A program made the position numbers and the translations under genes. DNA of 64,000 nt from Mycolicibacterium sp. P1-5 (GTDB lineage Bacteria; Actinomycetota; Actinomycetes; Mycobacteriales; Mycobacteriaceae): NCBI RefSeq assembly GCF_008329565.1, contig NZ_NPKT01000010.1:62001-126000 (forward strand). The letters run 5' to 3'. The stretch's first letter is position 1; every line of letters begins with the position of its first letter. Below the pieces are notes generated by a model, which saw nothing but the letters and a program-made list of their open reading frames with translations, ran no database searches and was not told the origin of the DNA. This document shows, in pieces, positions 51,127 to 59,071 of the stretch.

Positions 51127-52503
51127 TCACCGGGCACCCCCGACCGCGAAGGTGACCACTGCCGCCCAGTACAGCGGACTGGCCGCTGCTTCGCCGTTGC
51201 GCCACCGCCGCATCTGGTCGCGCTGCCAAAGATTCAGGCTCAGCACCGCGTCGTCGGCCTCGTGGGCGTTGTCGACGGCCATGACCACCTCCGCCATCGG
51301 GTCCCCGGTTCGCCCGGTGAACCGGCGGTAGCCGGCGGTGGTGGGCAGCGACCACAGCGTCGCGGTCACCAGTTCGCTTCCGCACAGGACCATCGCGGCG
51401 ACCAGGCCGGTCGCCTCATCGAACTGATAGTCACCGCCGGAACCACACGCGAGCAGAGCCACTCGCGGGGGAACGGGCAGCTGGGCAGCCATCAGGTCGG
51501 CGGCCAGCAGCGGGCGGTGATCCCCCACCGGCTCCGCGGCGCCATCCACCGCGGACGTGCACGCCATATGCAGGGCGGCGCGGTCGGCGTAGCCGTGCGC
51601 GCGGTCGGCCGCACTGGCGTGACCGACGTACAGCAGCCGGCTCGGGGCGCGATCCAGCTGCGCGGCCAGCCAGATCCGGTCGGCATCGCTGCGGCGGAAC
51701 AGTTCCACCGCCGCACCGACTTCGGGCAACACCGGCCGGTGCGCGAGGAGCTCGCCGAAATGGCGGGACAGGAGGCTCTGGCTCGACGGCCTGCCCAGCA
51801 CCGAACCCAGGGCCGAATCCGGCCGCTGGCCGGGGACGCGGGGATCGACCACGAGAAGAGCCGGCGCACTTCGTCTTTCATACCAGCGCGCCGGTGTGCG
51901 CGGGGCGTGCACGATATTGGACGGCACCGCCATCACCACGTCGACCATTTCCATCAGCCGGGAACCGTCGGTGACGGTGTCGATATCGGCGAGCTGCCAC
52001 GGAATGCGGGCAGCGTTGGTGCCCTTGAAAGTGACCGCCTCCGTGCGGGCGGCGACCAGTTCCTCGGGACTCGGGCCGGTCAGCGGTACCGCCAGCGCAC
52101 CCCACGGGATGCGCGCCAGGCGCGCACTCGGCGAGACGAACAGCACCGGCCGCGGATCGGCGACCCCTGCCATTTCCCGGGTCGCTTCGCCCCAGCCCGC
52201 CGCTTCGGTGAGCAACTGCCAGGCCGGCTCGGCAATCAGCAGCACACCCAGGATGTAGGCCAGGGTCAGTTCACCCTGTGTGGTGGCGAAGGCGCCGCGG
52301 GTCAGTGCGCGGTCCAGAGCGTCGCCAAGGTTCTCGTCACCGTCGGGGTCGGGCAGCGCACCACGCAGTTCCTCAAGTGCGGCAAGCACAATGGGCTCGT
52401 GGACCACCCACGTCACCGTGCGACCGGGCTGGCCGACGATACGCAGGCTGGCATAGGTCGCCACGCCGACGTCAGCGAACCGCAGCACCAGTGTCGTTGT
52501 CAT
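51127..52503 (-). CDS. CHAT-domain (caspase-like) protease
   Basis: The 458-residue protein has a C-terminal CHAT domain with the catalytic dyad in RLLYVGHASA (H295) and ARVALLACGSGG-type RVALLACGSGG (C353), then TGLVAAMVLCGSELVTATLWSLP. CHAT proteases belong to the caspase/separase clan. In studied systems they act with TPR partners, for example the gRAMP-associated TPR-CHAT protein. The N-terminal half (1-200) is unrecognised. ATG 52503 overlaps the TPR gene stop (ATGA), so TPR and CHAT are coupled. The active site looks intact; the substrate is unknown. Confidence 0.85.
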   Translation of the reverse strand: MTTTLVLRFADVGVATYASLRIVGQPGRTVTWVVHEPIVLAALEELRGALPDPDGDENLGDALDRALTRGAFATTQGELTLAYILGVLLIAEPAWQLLTEAAGWGEATREMAGVADPRPVLFVSPSARLARIPWGALAVPLTGPSPEELVAARTEAVTFKGTNAARIPWQLADIDTVTDGSRLMEMVDVVMAVPSNIVHAPRTPARWYERRSAPALLVVDPRVPGQRPDSALGSVLGRPSSQSLLSRHFGELLAHRPVLPEVGAAVELFRRSDADRIWLAAQLDRAPSRLLYVGHASAADRAHGYADRAALHMACTSAVDGAAEPVGDHRPLLAADLMAAQLPVPPRVALLACGSGGDYQFDEATGLVAAMVLCGSELVTATLWSLPTTAGYRRFTGRTGDPMAEVVMAVDNAHEADDAVLSLNLWQRDQMRRWRNGEAAASPLYWAAVVTFAVGGAR

Positions 52504-54182
52504 GGCCAGGTCGACCAGGCGGGACTGCCGGAGGTGACGGCCTGGCCATAACGGTTCTGCGCCAGGAGCCGGTAACGCGCCAGGATGGGCGAACCGTCGG
52601 GGTCCATCTGCAGCGGCGGAAGTGCACCCAGCGTCGTCTGGGTGAGGGCGTCGACCGAGTATCCGCCCGCGGCCAGCGCCTCCTGGTCAAGGGTCTCGAC
52701 CGGTACCGTGACCGTTGCCGGCGCGTCCCAGCCACCCACTTCACCGCGCGGCTCGTTCGCGAAAGCACCTCGTGCACAGTGATATTCGATGAGCTCACTG
52801 AGCAGCGAGTCATTCTCCCACTCCCAGACCACCGAGAACGCGCCGGCCAGCATCCGGGCCGAAACCTGCGAGGCCCATCGCCAGCGCGCGTCGGCGTCGG
52901 TCATGGCGTAGCGCACCGAGTCGACGGCCAGGGCCGCGGGAATCTTGAGTTCCGCGGATTTTTCCAGCTTCTGACGCGCGCTGAGGTGGCGCTCGCTTCC
53001 GGCGTCGAAGCGGGTGACTCCCTGCGAGGCCACCTGGCGTTCCTTGTTGGCCTGCCAGCTGTCCGACGGATCACCGATACCGTCGAAGTTCAGGTCGGCC
53101 AACGCGTCGGCCCGCCAGATCGAACCGAGATGGTCATCGAGCCGGGCGTATTGCAGCCAACTCGATCTCGGCCAGCTGTCGAGAAACGCGCGGGCCTCGG
53201 CTACCTGTTCGACCGCCTCTGCGAATCGGCCGCGAAAGACCGAGATCCAACTGCGCTGCAACAGGATGCGGTGGACGAACAACGGGCGTCCCAGTTCTCG
53301 CCACTGCGTTTCGGCGTGGCCCCAGGACTCGTCGGCCTCTTTCAACCAGCCGACCCCCAGCCGGGTGAGCCCGAAGTACAGCCAGCAGCGGGCGACGTCG
53401 TGGGCGCGGGAGTGTTCGGCGATCACCGGATACGCGGACCCGACCAGCCGCTCGGTCGATTCGTGGTCACCGCGCATCCACTTGGCCGCAGCGGTCTCGA
53501 GTTCGGCTCTGGCCCAATACAGTTCCCACTCCCGGCGCTGCGCCCGGGCGCCGGCGCGATGCAGCCACTGCTCCCCTTCGTCCAGCCGGCCGGTCTCCAC
53601 ACAGAACCGGCCATAGGCGATTCCGGCGGCGACCAACAGTTGATCCGCCTCGTCGGTGCCTGCGGTCAGCCCGCCGACGATCGGAATGATGTTCTGCCAC
53701 AGCTCCGCTGCCTGCACGTGCAGATCGTCGTCGCACAACGCTGTCGCGCACAGCACCCCGGCCAACGTCTCCAGGTGCCGCTGCTCGGGTTCGAGGTCGG
53801 GAAAGGTACGCGCTGCGTCGTCGTCACATAGCCCGGCGAGTTCCCGGGCAGCTTCCTCATGATCGCCTGCGGCTGCGGCCAGGCCGGTGCGCAGAAAGCG
53901 GGCCCGCAAGTGATAGCGGGCAACCATGTGGTCGGTCTCGGGTCGTGAATCCACGTACGCGGCGAGGCAGTCGGTCATCCGCTGCAGGCATTCGCGGGTG
54001 CCGTCGTAAGCCGTTCTGGTGAGGTAGATTTCGCCGAGCTGAGCAAACACCTCGAGCGCCAGGTCGTCTCGGTCGGCACGCTCGATGTCCGGCATCAGCG
54101 ACAACAGGAGGTCTTTGGCCTTCTCCTCCTGAGCGGCGAGTGCGAGCTGGCGAGCCCGTTGTAGCTCGCCGGTGATGGACAC
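52500..54182 (-). CDS. TPR-repeat protein coupled to the CHAT protease
   Basis: The 560-residue protein is composed of degenerate helical repeats of TPR type: ARQLALAAQEEKAKDLLLSLMPDI, LALEVFAQLGEIYLTRTAYDGTRE, AGIAYGRFCVETGRLDEGEQWLHRAG, SWISVFRGRFAEAVEQVAEARAFL. The last 200 residues are less repetitive. It has no membrane helix. GTG 54182 is fixed by a TATGAT -10 box. It probably senses a ligand or protein and controls the protease encoded by the overlapping next gene. Confidence 0.82.
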   Translation of the reverse strand: MSITGELQRARQLALAAQEEKAKDLLLSLMPDIERADRDDLALEVFAQLGEIYLTRTAYDGTRECLQRMTDCLAAYVDSRPETDHMVARYHLRARFLRTGLAAAAGDHEEAARELAGLCDDDAARTFPDLEPEQRHLETLAGVLCATALCDDDLHVQAAELWQNIIPIVGGLTAGTDEADQLLVAAGIAYGRFCVETGRLDEGEQWLHRAGARAQRREWELYWARAELETAAAKWMRGDHESTERLVGSAYPVIAEHSRAHDVARCWLYFGLTRLGVGWLKEADESWGHAETQWRELGRPLFVHRILLQRSWISVFRGRFAEAVEQVAEARAFLDSWPRSSWLQYARLDDHLGSIWRADALADLNFDGIGDPSDSWQANKERQVASQGVTRFDAGSERHLSARQKLEKSAELKIPAALAVDSVRYAMTDADARWRWASQVSARMLAGAFSVVWEWENDSLLSELIEYHCARGAFANEPRGEVGGWDAPATVTVPVETLDQEALAAGGYSVDALTQTTLGALPPLQMDPDGSPILARYRLLAQNRYGQAVTSGSPAWSTWP

Positions 54183-54188
54183 GGCCAG

Positions 54189-54194
54189 ATCATA
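54189..54194 (-). promoter_or_regulatory. -10 box TATGAT of the TPR-CHAT operon
   Basis: TATGAT is followed on the minus strand by CTGGCC and GTG 54182: a strong leaderless promoter signal. Confidence 0.6.
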
Positions 54195-54230
54195 AGTCGG
54201 CCGCACCCGCGAATGCAGATAACGGCGAGA

Positions 54231-54257
54231 CGGCGGACGTGCTCGGCACGTCCGCCG
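54231..54257. terminator. Hairpin terminator between the lpqH-like and TPR genes
   Basis: A perfect 12-bp GC-rich stem (CGGCGGACGTGC and its complement) with a 3-nt loop lies 25 nt after the lipoprotein stop on that gene's strand. It separates the lipoprotein transcript from the TPR-CHAT operon. Confidence 0.7.
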
Positions 54258-54282
54258 CCCCTCGCCCGGGCTGTTGATCACG

Positions 54283-54780
54283 TCACTTGCAAGTGACGGA
54301 GATTTCGAACTTCTTGCTGATCATGCCGGCCATCGGGTTCTTCATGTCGGCACCGGCAGCCTCACCGGTGATTGTGAAGGTGTTGCCGTCAACCTTGACG
54401 TCCGCAGAACCGTTCTTGACGCCCATGTTGTCGCTCACCGCGAGTGCGTTGCCATCGACCACCATCCCAAGGGACTGGACTTTCGGCGGCTGGCCGTCGC
54501 TCATGACCACACCGAGGCCCTGCTGACCACCCACCGCCCCACTGGCGATATTGATCGTGCCGCCCTGCTTGACGCACGTCACCGAGTTCAGGTCCAGGCC
54601 CTGCAGATCGTTTCCCTCGACCTTCACCGACGTCTTCCCGCCGGAAGCCACCGAAACGCTGGTGGGCGCGGCGCCGGTTGCCGAGTTGGTGCCCTTGCTG
54701 CTGCCGTTGTTGTCGGAGCAGCCAACCAGCATCAAGCTGCAGCCCAATACGCCGACACCGACCGCGAGAATTCGCTTCAC
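54283..54780 (-). CDS. lpqH: LpqH-like 19-kDa lipoprotein antigen
   Basis: The 165-residue protein has a lipobox (LMLVGCSDN, cysteine 21), a Ser/Thr/Gly linker and the mycobacterial 19-kDa antigen domain: one disulfide pair (VTCVKQGG and the C-terminal VTCK), GVVMSDGQPPKVQSLG and ITGEAAGADMKNPM. This is the family of M. tuberculosis LpqH, a surface lipoprotein and TLR2 ligand. It may be a paralogue rather than the orthologue. A GAAGGGAA site precedes GTG 54780. Confidence 0.85.
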   Translation of the reverse strand: MKRILAVGVGVLGCSLMLVGCSDNNGSSKGTNSATGAAPTSVSVASGGKTSVKVEGNDLQGLDLNSVTCVKQGGTINIASGAVGGQQGLGVVMSDGQPPKVQSLGMVVDGNALAVSDNMGVKNGSADVKVDGNTFTITGEAAGADMKNPMAGMISKKFEISVTCK

Positions 54781-54872
54781 CTGAGTTCCCTTCGCTCGCG
54801 CGGCGCCTCGGTGGCGCCGTCACGAACCAAGTACAGAGCGCGGTCCCGGCTACCGATCCCAACCTTTTCGCC

Positions 54873-54922
54873 GAGATCGACGTCAGCGTGGCCCGCTCTC
54901 ACACTTTCCCGCGCCAGCGTCG
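54873..54922 (+). repeat. Left copy of the 50-bp imperfect direct repeat
   Basis: It starts GAGATCGACG, has ACTTTCCC at offset 31 and ends GCCAGCGTCG at offset 41. The same elements occur at identical offsets in the right copy (55801-55850) without gaps. The copies bracket the DUF559 gene. Confidence 0.8.
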
Positions 54923-54961
54923 ATCTCGATGGTTGTCGGTGGCATGGGCGACCATCCAGGA

Positions 54962-55819
54962 ATGGATCGGGTGTTCATCGGGAGCGAGGCAGTCACAACC
55001 CAGAAGCTCACCGAGCATGAATTGCGCCGCTGGTATCGGCCCATCTACCGCGATGTGTACGTGCTGAAATCCCTCGACGCGTCGCTGCGCGACCGCACGC
55101 TGGGGGCATGGTTGTGGTCGAAGAAGCGGGCGGTGATCGCCGGGGCCGCGGCTGCGGCATTGCACGGATCGCGATGGGTCGATGCTGACGAGCCGATCGA
55201 GTTGATCGCTCCCAGCGCACGTCGGCATGACGGCCTGATCGTGCGAAACGAGAAGCTTGCCGACGACGAGGTCACCACAGTGGCCGGCCTACCGGTGACC
55301 ACACCTGTGCGCACCGCTTTCGACCTAGGCCGTCACTGCGATGCGGGCAAGGCCATCGCTCGGCTCGACGCACTGAAGTGGGCGACGTTCTACTCGGTTG
55401 ACGACGTTGGACAACTGGCTCAGCGACATCCGGGCGCCCGCGGAGTGCGGCAGCTCAAATCGATACTTCCGTTTGTCGACGGGGGTGCCGCGTCACCAAA
55501 GGAAACGTGGCTTCGAATGCTGTTGATTCAGGCCGGTTTTCCACGGCCGACAGCACAAATCCCGGTCATGGACGGCTGGCGGCTGCTAGCAGTCCTCGAT
55601 ATGGGCTGGGAAGACATCAAGGTCGCCGCCGAATATGACGGCGACCAGCACCGTACGATCCGGGCCCAGTACGTCAAGGATCAACGTCGAATACGGCGCC
55701 TCGAACAGCTGGGCTGGATTGTCATCCGAGTCGTGGCCGAGGATCTAGCAGACGACGTCATCCGGCGGGTACGCGAAGCCCTGCAGGGACGTAAGCCGCC
55801 GAGATCGACGGCAGCGTGA
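54962..55819 (+). CDS. DUF559/AbiEi-like protein with Vsr-type nuclease fold
   Basis: The 285-residue protein has an N-terminal winged-helix-like part (VFIGSEAVTTQKLTEHELRRWYRPIYRDVYVLK), a middle region and a C-terminal DUF559 domain (ASPKETWLRMLLIQAGFPRPTAQIPV, KVAAEYDGDQHR, RRLEQLGWIVIRV) related to the Vsr/restriction-endonuclease fold. E, D and QH residues of the core are present. Such genes are numerous in mycobacteria and are sometimes annotated as AbiEi antitoxins; no toxin gene is next to it. ATG 54962 is chosen by homologue wording. The 3' end runs into the right copy of a direct repeat. Confidence 0.75.
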   Translation: MDRVFIGSEAVTTQKLTEHELRRWYRPIYRDVYVLKSLDASLRDRTLGAWLWSKKRAVIAGAAAAALHGSRWVDADEPIELIAPSARRHDGLIVRNEKLADDEVTTVAGLPVTTPVRTAFDLGRHCDAGKAIARLDALKWATFYSVDDVGQLAQRHPGARGVRQLKSILPFVDGGAASPKETWLRMLLIQAGFPRPTAQIPVMDGWRLLAVLDMGWEDIKVAAEYDGDQHRTIRAQYVKDQRRIRRLEQLGWIVIRVVAEDLADDVIRRVREALQGRKPPRSTAA

Positions 55820-55850
55820 GGGTTACTCGTACTTTCCCACGCCAGCGTCG
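55801..55850 (+). repeat. Right copy of the 50-bp imperfect direct repeat
   Basis: It overlaps the last codons and stop of the DUF559 gene and extends 31 bp past it. Blocks at offsets 1-10, 31-38 and 41-50 are identical to the left copy; most of the other positions between offsets 12 and 18 are shared as well. Confidence 0.8.
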
Positions 55851-55868
55851 GTTTCGGCGCAACGGTGC

Positions 55869-57131
55869 TCAGGCCTTGGTGAGCTGCTTCTCGGCGTAGC
55901 GGGCGGCCCACTCTTTGCGCGACCGGATCGAGACGTCGACGTCGGCGCCCTTGGCGCGCAGGCTCTTGACCGTCGCCTCGTCCTTCGCGGTGCGGGCGAA
56001 GGGGTCCCAGCCGAAGAACCGGCAGGAGTTCTCCCAGGTGATCTTGTTGATGTCGGAATCGTCGGCGCCAGCGGCTGTCAACTCCGCGAGAACTTGCTCA
56101 GGCGCATCGGGCCAGAAGCAGTCCGAGTGCGGGTAGTCGCACTCCCAGGCGATGATGTCGATACCGATCTCGTGCCGCAGCTTCAGCGAGGTCTTGTCGG
56201 TGACGTAGCAGGCCAGCGAGTGCTCGCGGAAGACGTCGCTGGGCATCTTGTCGCCGAAGTCACGGCGCAGCCACTTCTGGTTGGTGTAGTGCCGGTCGCT
56301 GCGATCGAGATAGAACGGGATCCACCCGATGCCGCCTTCGGAGAAGGCGAATTTCAGGTCCGGGTAGTTGCGCATCGCCGGACCCCACAGCAGGTCCTGG
56401 GCGCACATCGCGGACACCTGCGTGGCCAGGATGATCAAGTTGTCGATCGGGGCGTTGGGCGCCATGCTGATCGCCCCGAATCCGGTGCCGATATGCAGGC
56501 ACATCACCACGTTCTCGTCCGACAGGGTGCGGAAGACGGGTCCCCAGTAGTCCTCGTCGTGGTAGCTCGGCAGCCCCTCCAGGTGCGGCAGCTCGGGCAT
56601 GGTGACCGCCCGGCAGCCCTTGGCCGCCACCCGACGGATCTCGTTGCACATCCCCTCGGGCGTCCAGGTCGGAAGGATCGCGATCGGGATGAAGCGGTCC
56701 GGGTAGGAACCGGCCCATTCGTCGATGTGCCAGTCGTTGTAGGCCGACACCATCACCAGGGTGACGTCTTCGCGCGTCATATTCAGATGGCGGGCGGAGA
56801 AGCCGGTGAACGTCGGGAAGCACATCGAGGCGAGGATGCCGTTGCGATTCATGTCGCGCACCCGCTCATGGACGTCGTAGACGCCGGGGCGCATCTCGGC
56901 GAAGCCGGCCGGGTCGCGGCCCCACTCCTCGGCGGGCCAGGACACCACGGCATTCAGCCCGCTGACGCCCTGCGGGCGGCCCTGGTACATCCACTGATCG
57001 ACACCTTTGTCGTCGGTGACGACGATCGGGGCCTCGGGCTTGTACTTCGCAGGGACATGGTTGAGGAACATGTCGGGCGGCTCCACGACATGGTCATCGA
57101 TGCTCACCAGGATCAGGTCGTCGACGTTCAT
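55869..57131 (-). CDS. Amidohydrolase-family protein
   Basis: The 420-residue TIM-barrel metal-dependent hydrolase has SIDDHVVEPPDMF (the HxxE-like variant of the first metal site), VMCLHIGTG, a second-half YPHSDCFWP and ENSCRFFGWDP. This is the Amidohydro_2 clan, which includes decarboxylases and hydrolases of aromatic or lactone substrates. A near-consensus TACAAC box lies 6 nt before ATG 57131. It is divergent from an AraC regulator, which may control it. Confidence 0.85.
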   Translation of the reverse strand: MNVDDLILVSIDDHVVEPPDMFLNHVPAKYKPEAPIVVTDDKGVDQWMYQGRPQGVSGLNAVVSWPAEEWGRDPAGFAEMRPGVYDVHERVRDMNRNGILASMCFPTFTGFSARHLNMTREDVTLVMVSAYNDWHIDEWAGSYPDRFIPIAILPTWTPEGMCNEIRRVAAKGCRAVTMPELPHLEGLPSYHDEDYWGPVFRTLSDENVVMCLHIGTGFGAISMAPNAPIDNLIILATQVSAMCAQDLLWGPAMRNYPDLKFAFSEGGIGWIPFYLDRSDRHYTNQKWLRRDFGDKMPSDVFREHSLACYVTDKTSLKLRHEIGIDIIAWECDYPHSDCFWPDAPEQVLAELTAAGADDSDINKITWENSCRFFGWDPFARTAKDEATVKSLRAKGADVDVSIRSRKEWAARYAEKQLTKA

Positions 57132-57155
57132 GGGTCAGTTGTACCCTCGATATCC

Positions 57156-58016
57156 GTGACCGTCTCCGCACATTCGGCCAGAGACTTGGCCCGAACGGCC
57201 AAGCTTCGGCCGGGCACTCAACCGGCCAACATCGGCCAGGTGGAGCTGCGCCGGGGCGGGCGGGTGCTCGCCGGCAGCTATCTCTACGAGGGTGAGCTGC
57301 TGGTCACCGGTTGGCACTTCCACGATGTGCACCAGATCGAGTACGCGATCGGCGGCGTGGTCGAGGTCGAGACCGCGTCGGCGCACCACCTGCTGCCACC
57401 CCAGCAGGCGGCGTGGATTCCGGCCGGCCTGGAACACCAGGCGACCATGAATCCCTCCGTCAAGACGCTGGCGGTGATGTTCGACCCCGAACTCATCCCG
57501 ACGGCGGGTGACCGTGCCCGGATATTGGCCGTCTCGCCGTTGATCCGCGAAATGATGCTCTATGCCCTGCGGTGGCCGATCTACCGGGCCGCCGGCGACG
57601 AAACCTCCGACGGGTTTTTCCGCACGCTGGCCAACCTGGTGGCCGAGGCACTGGATCACGAAGCGCCGCTGAGCCTTCCGAGCTCGCATGATCCCGTGGT
57701 TGCCGCAGCGATGGCCTACACCAAGGAGCACCTGCGGTCGGTGACGCTCGCCGAGGTGTGTCGGGCGGTCGCGGTCTCCGAACGGACCCTGCGCCGCCAA
57801 TTCCGACTCGAGGCCGAAATGTCTTGGCGCACTTATTTGCTACACGCCAGGATGCTACGGGCGATGGCCTTGCTGGCCGCACCTACCCAGAGCGTGCAGC
57901 AGACCGCCACCGCGGTGGGCTTCGACAGCATAGGGTCGTTCACCCGGGCCTTCAGTCAGTTCTGCGGGGAAACCCCGTCGTCATATCGAAGGCGTGTCAC
58001 CAGTACCGGTATGTGA
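57156..58016 (+). CDS. AraC-family transcriptional regulator
   Basis: The 286-residue protein has an N-terminal cupin sensor (ELLVTGWHFHDVHQIEYAIGG, LLPPQQAAWIPAGLEHQ) and a C-terminal double helix-turn-helix (VTLAEVCRAVAVSERTLRRQFRLE, QTATAVGFDSIGSFTRAFSQFCGETPSSYRR). GTG 57156 lies 24 bp from the divergent amidohydrolase start; a TACCCT box at 57142-57147 could serve it. The sequence upstream in the same frame overlaps the amidohydrolase gene and is not coding. Likely target: the amidohydrolase. Confidence 0.85.
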   Translation: MTVSAHSARDLARTAKLRPGTQPANIGQVELRRGGRVLAGSYLYEGELLVTGWHFHDVHQIEYAIGGVVEVETASAHHLLPPQQAAWIPAGLEHQATMNPSVKTLAVMFDPELIPTAGDRARILAVSPLIREMMLYALRWPIYRAAGDETSDGFFRTLANLVAEALDHEAPLSLPSSHDPVVAAAMAYTKEHLRSVTLAEVCRAVAVSERTLRRQFRLEAEMSWRTYLLHARMLRAMALLAAPTQSVQQTATAVGFDSIGSFTRAFSQFCGETPSSYRRRVTSTGM

Positions 58017-58223
58017 GGTGAGCGCCCGCCGCTCGTGCCACCGCAGACGCAGCAACAGCACGCCGCGGTGCGCCTCGAACCCCAGCGACAACGGGTGTCG
58101 CCAGGAGCCCGATCCTGTCCGCCGTAATTGAGCCACACCACCACTGTGCCAGCCGGCCGGCACCGGCTGCCGCGACACACGGCCAAATGTGCCGCTCGTC
58201 ACCTGAAGTTCGTTGTCTGTCAA
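57981..58223 (-). CDS. Small basic protein of unknown function
   Basis: From TTG 58223 the frame encodes 80 residues (TDNELQVTSGTFGRVSRQPVPAGWHSGG..., GFEAHRGVLLLRLRWHERR). Codon third positions are mostly G or C, as in real genes here. The TTG overlaps the TGA of the preceding gene (TTGA). The end overlaps the AraC gene by 36 bp tail to tail. Family not recognised. Confidence 0.5.
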   Translation of the reverse strand: MTDNELQVTSGTFGRVSRQPVPAGWHSGGVAQLRRTGSGSWRHPLSLGFEAHRGVLLLRLRWHERRALTSHTGTGDTPSI

Positions 58224-58513
58224 GAATCCTCGCCGGTACCCTTGATCGCGGCGACCAGCGGCTCGAGTTCCCCGCCGACCGCCTCGCGGACCTCTTGGCC
58301 GGCCCGCTTGACCGACTCGTTGACGTCGCGCCGGGCGGCGATCGCGGTGGCCCGCAATTCGTCGATGTTGCGGCTCAGCACCGCACGTACGTCCTGTCCC
58401 TGGGTCGCGGCGGTTGCCACAGCGAAAGCACCATCGAGGGCCGAACCCGACACGGTGCCCTGCGCGGACGCCACGCAAGCAGCTACCTCACCGGCATATC
58501 CGAGGGCGGCCAC
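58220..58513 (-). CDS. Helical protein, possible C-terminal half of a split gene
   Basis: The 97-residue frame from GTG 58513 is all helical: GYAGEVAACVASAQGTVSGSALDGAFAV, then ATAIAARRDVNESVKRAGQEVREAVGG, like granule-associated phasin proteins. It begins inside the last 26 bp of the preceding frame. A TAG two codons before the GTG closes this frame upstream. It could be translated separately or be the distal half of one gene broken by a single-base shift. Confidence 0.5.
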   Translation of the reverse strand: MAALGYAGEVAACVASAQGTVSGSALDGAFAVATAATQGQDVRAVLSRNIDELRATAIAARRDVNESVKRAGQEVREAVGGELEPLVAAIKGTGEDS

Positions 58514-58856
58514 CGGCTAGCGTGGCCTGGTGGCCCACGTAGCTCACGACCGCGGCGCGCAGCCGGCTACGGGTCTCGTCGACGACATCCTGCACGCCGG
58601 CGCCGGCGCGCTCCCAGGCTGTCGCGATGGTGTCGCCGTCCTGGATCGCGCCCGCGAAAGTGGCCGGCGCATGGGCGATGGCAGTAGTGATATCCGTTGC
58701 AGCATCGATCAATTGGCTGCCGACTGCCTGGCCGGCGGCAATCTGGCGCTCGATGATGTGGCGGAGGACGATGTTGGTTCGTCGTTGCGGCTGCTCGTCG
58801 GCGTTCAAGACGGCGTCGACTCGTTCGGACTCGATCGGGGCCTCAGTCTCAGACAT
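58488..58856 (-). CDS. Helical protein, possible N-terminal half of a split gene
   Basis: From ATG 58856 (MSETEAPIESER) the 122-residue product is acidic at the start and then amphipathic helical (IIERQIAAGQAVGSQLIDAATDITTAIAHAPATFAGAIQDG), again phasin-like. Its last residues (GGRPRICR) lose the helical character exactly where the next frame takes over. Dropping one G in the CCGG near 58514 would fuse both into a roughly 210-residue helical protein. Confidence 0.5.
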   Translation of the reverse strand: MSETEAPIESERVDAVLNADEQPQRRTNIVLRHIIERQIAAGQAVGSQLIDAATDITTAIAHAPATFAGAIQDGDTIATAWERAGAGVQDVVDETRSRLRAAVVSYVGHQATLAGGRPRICR

Positions 58857-59071
58857 GGCGTCAGTCAACCCGTCCGGCCCGACCGGCCGATATCGGCGAC
58901 GTGACAGGAAGGACTCGGGCAGGCAAAAACCGGGGGTGGGTGTTTTCCGCGAGCTACCAGCATGACGCCAGCTGTCACCCAGTCAGTTGCCAGTAAGTGG
59001 TTTTATTCTCAGCTTTCGCGTCCCGGCGCCTGTGACGCTGATTTGGGGACCTGCCGTGGAGGACAATCGAA
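58857..59071. other. Intergenic region, probable promoter of the next gene
   Basis: This gap is divergent between the helical-protein genes and the secreted-protein gene. TATTCT at 59004-59009 could be a -10 box for the rightward gene, giving a leader of about 55 nt. A GGAGG site lies at the right end. No other structure was recognised. Confidence 0.35.

Noticed and set aside
50396..51385. A 330-codon upstream extension of the 439-residue protein
   Set aside because: It covers the whole membrane-protein gene on the other strand and reads Arg/Asp/Gly-rich. A clear -10 box fixes the start at 50395.
54962..55819. An AbiEi/AbiEii toxin-antitoxin pair
   Set aside because: The gene has an AbiEi-like N-terminus, but neither neighbour resembles an AbiEii nucleotidyltransferase toxin.
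56094..57155. A long upstream extension of the AraC regulator
   Set aside because: It is antisense to the amidohydrolase and has no regulator-like sequence. The cupin domain starts shortly after GTG 57156.
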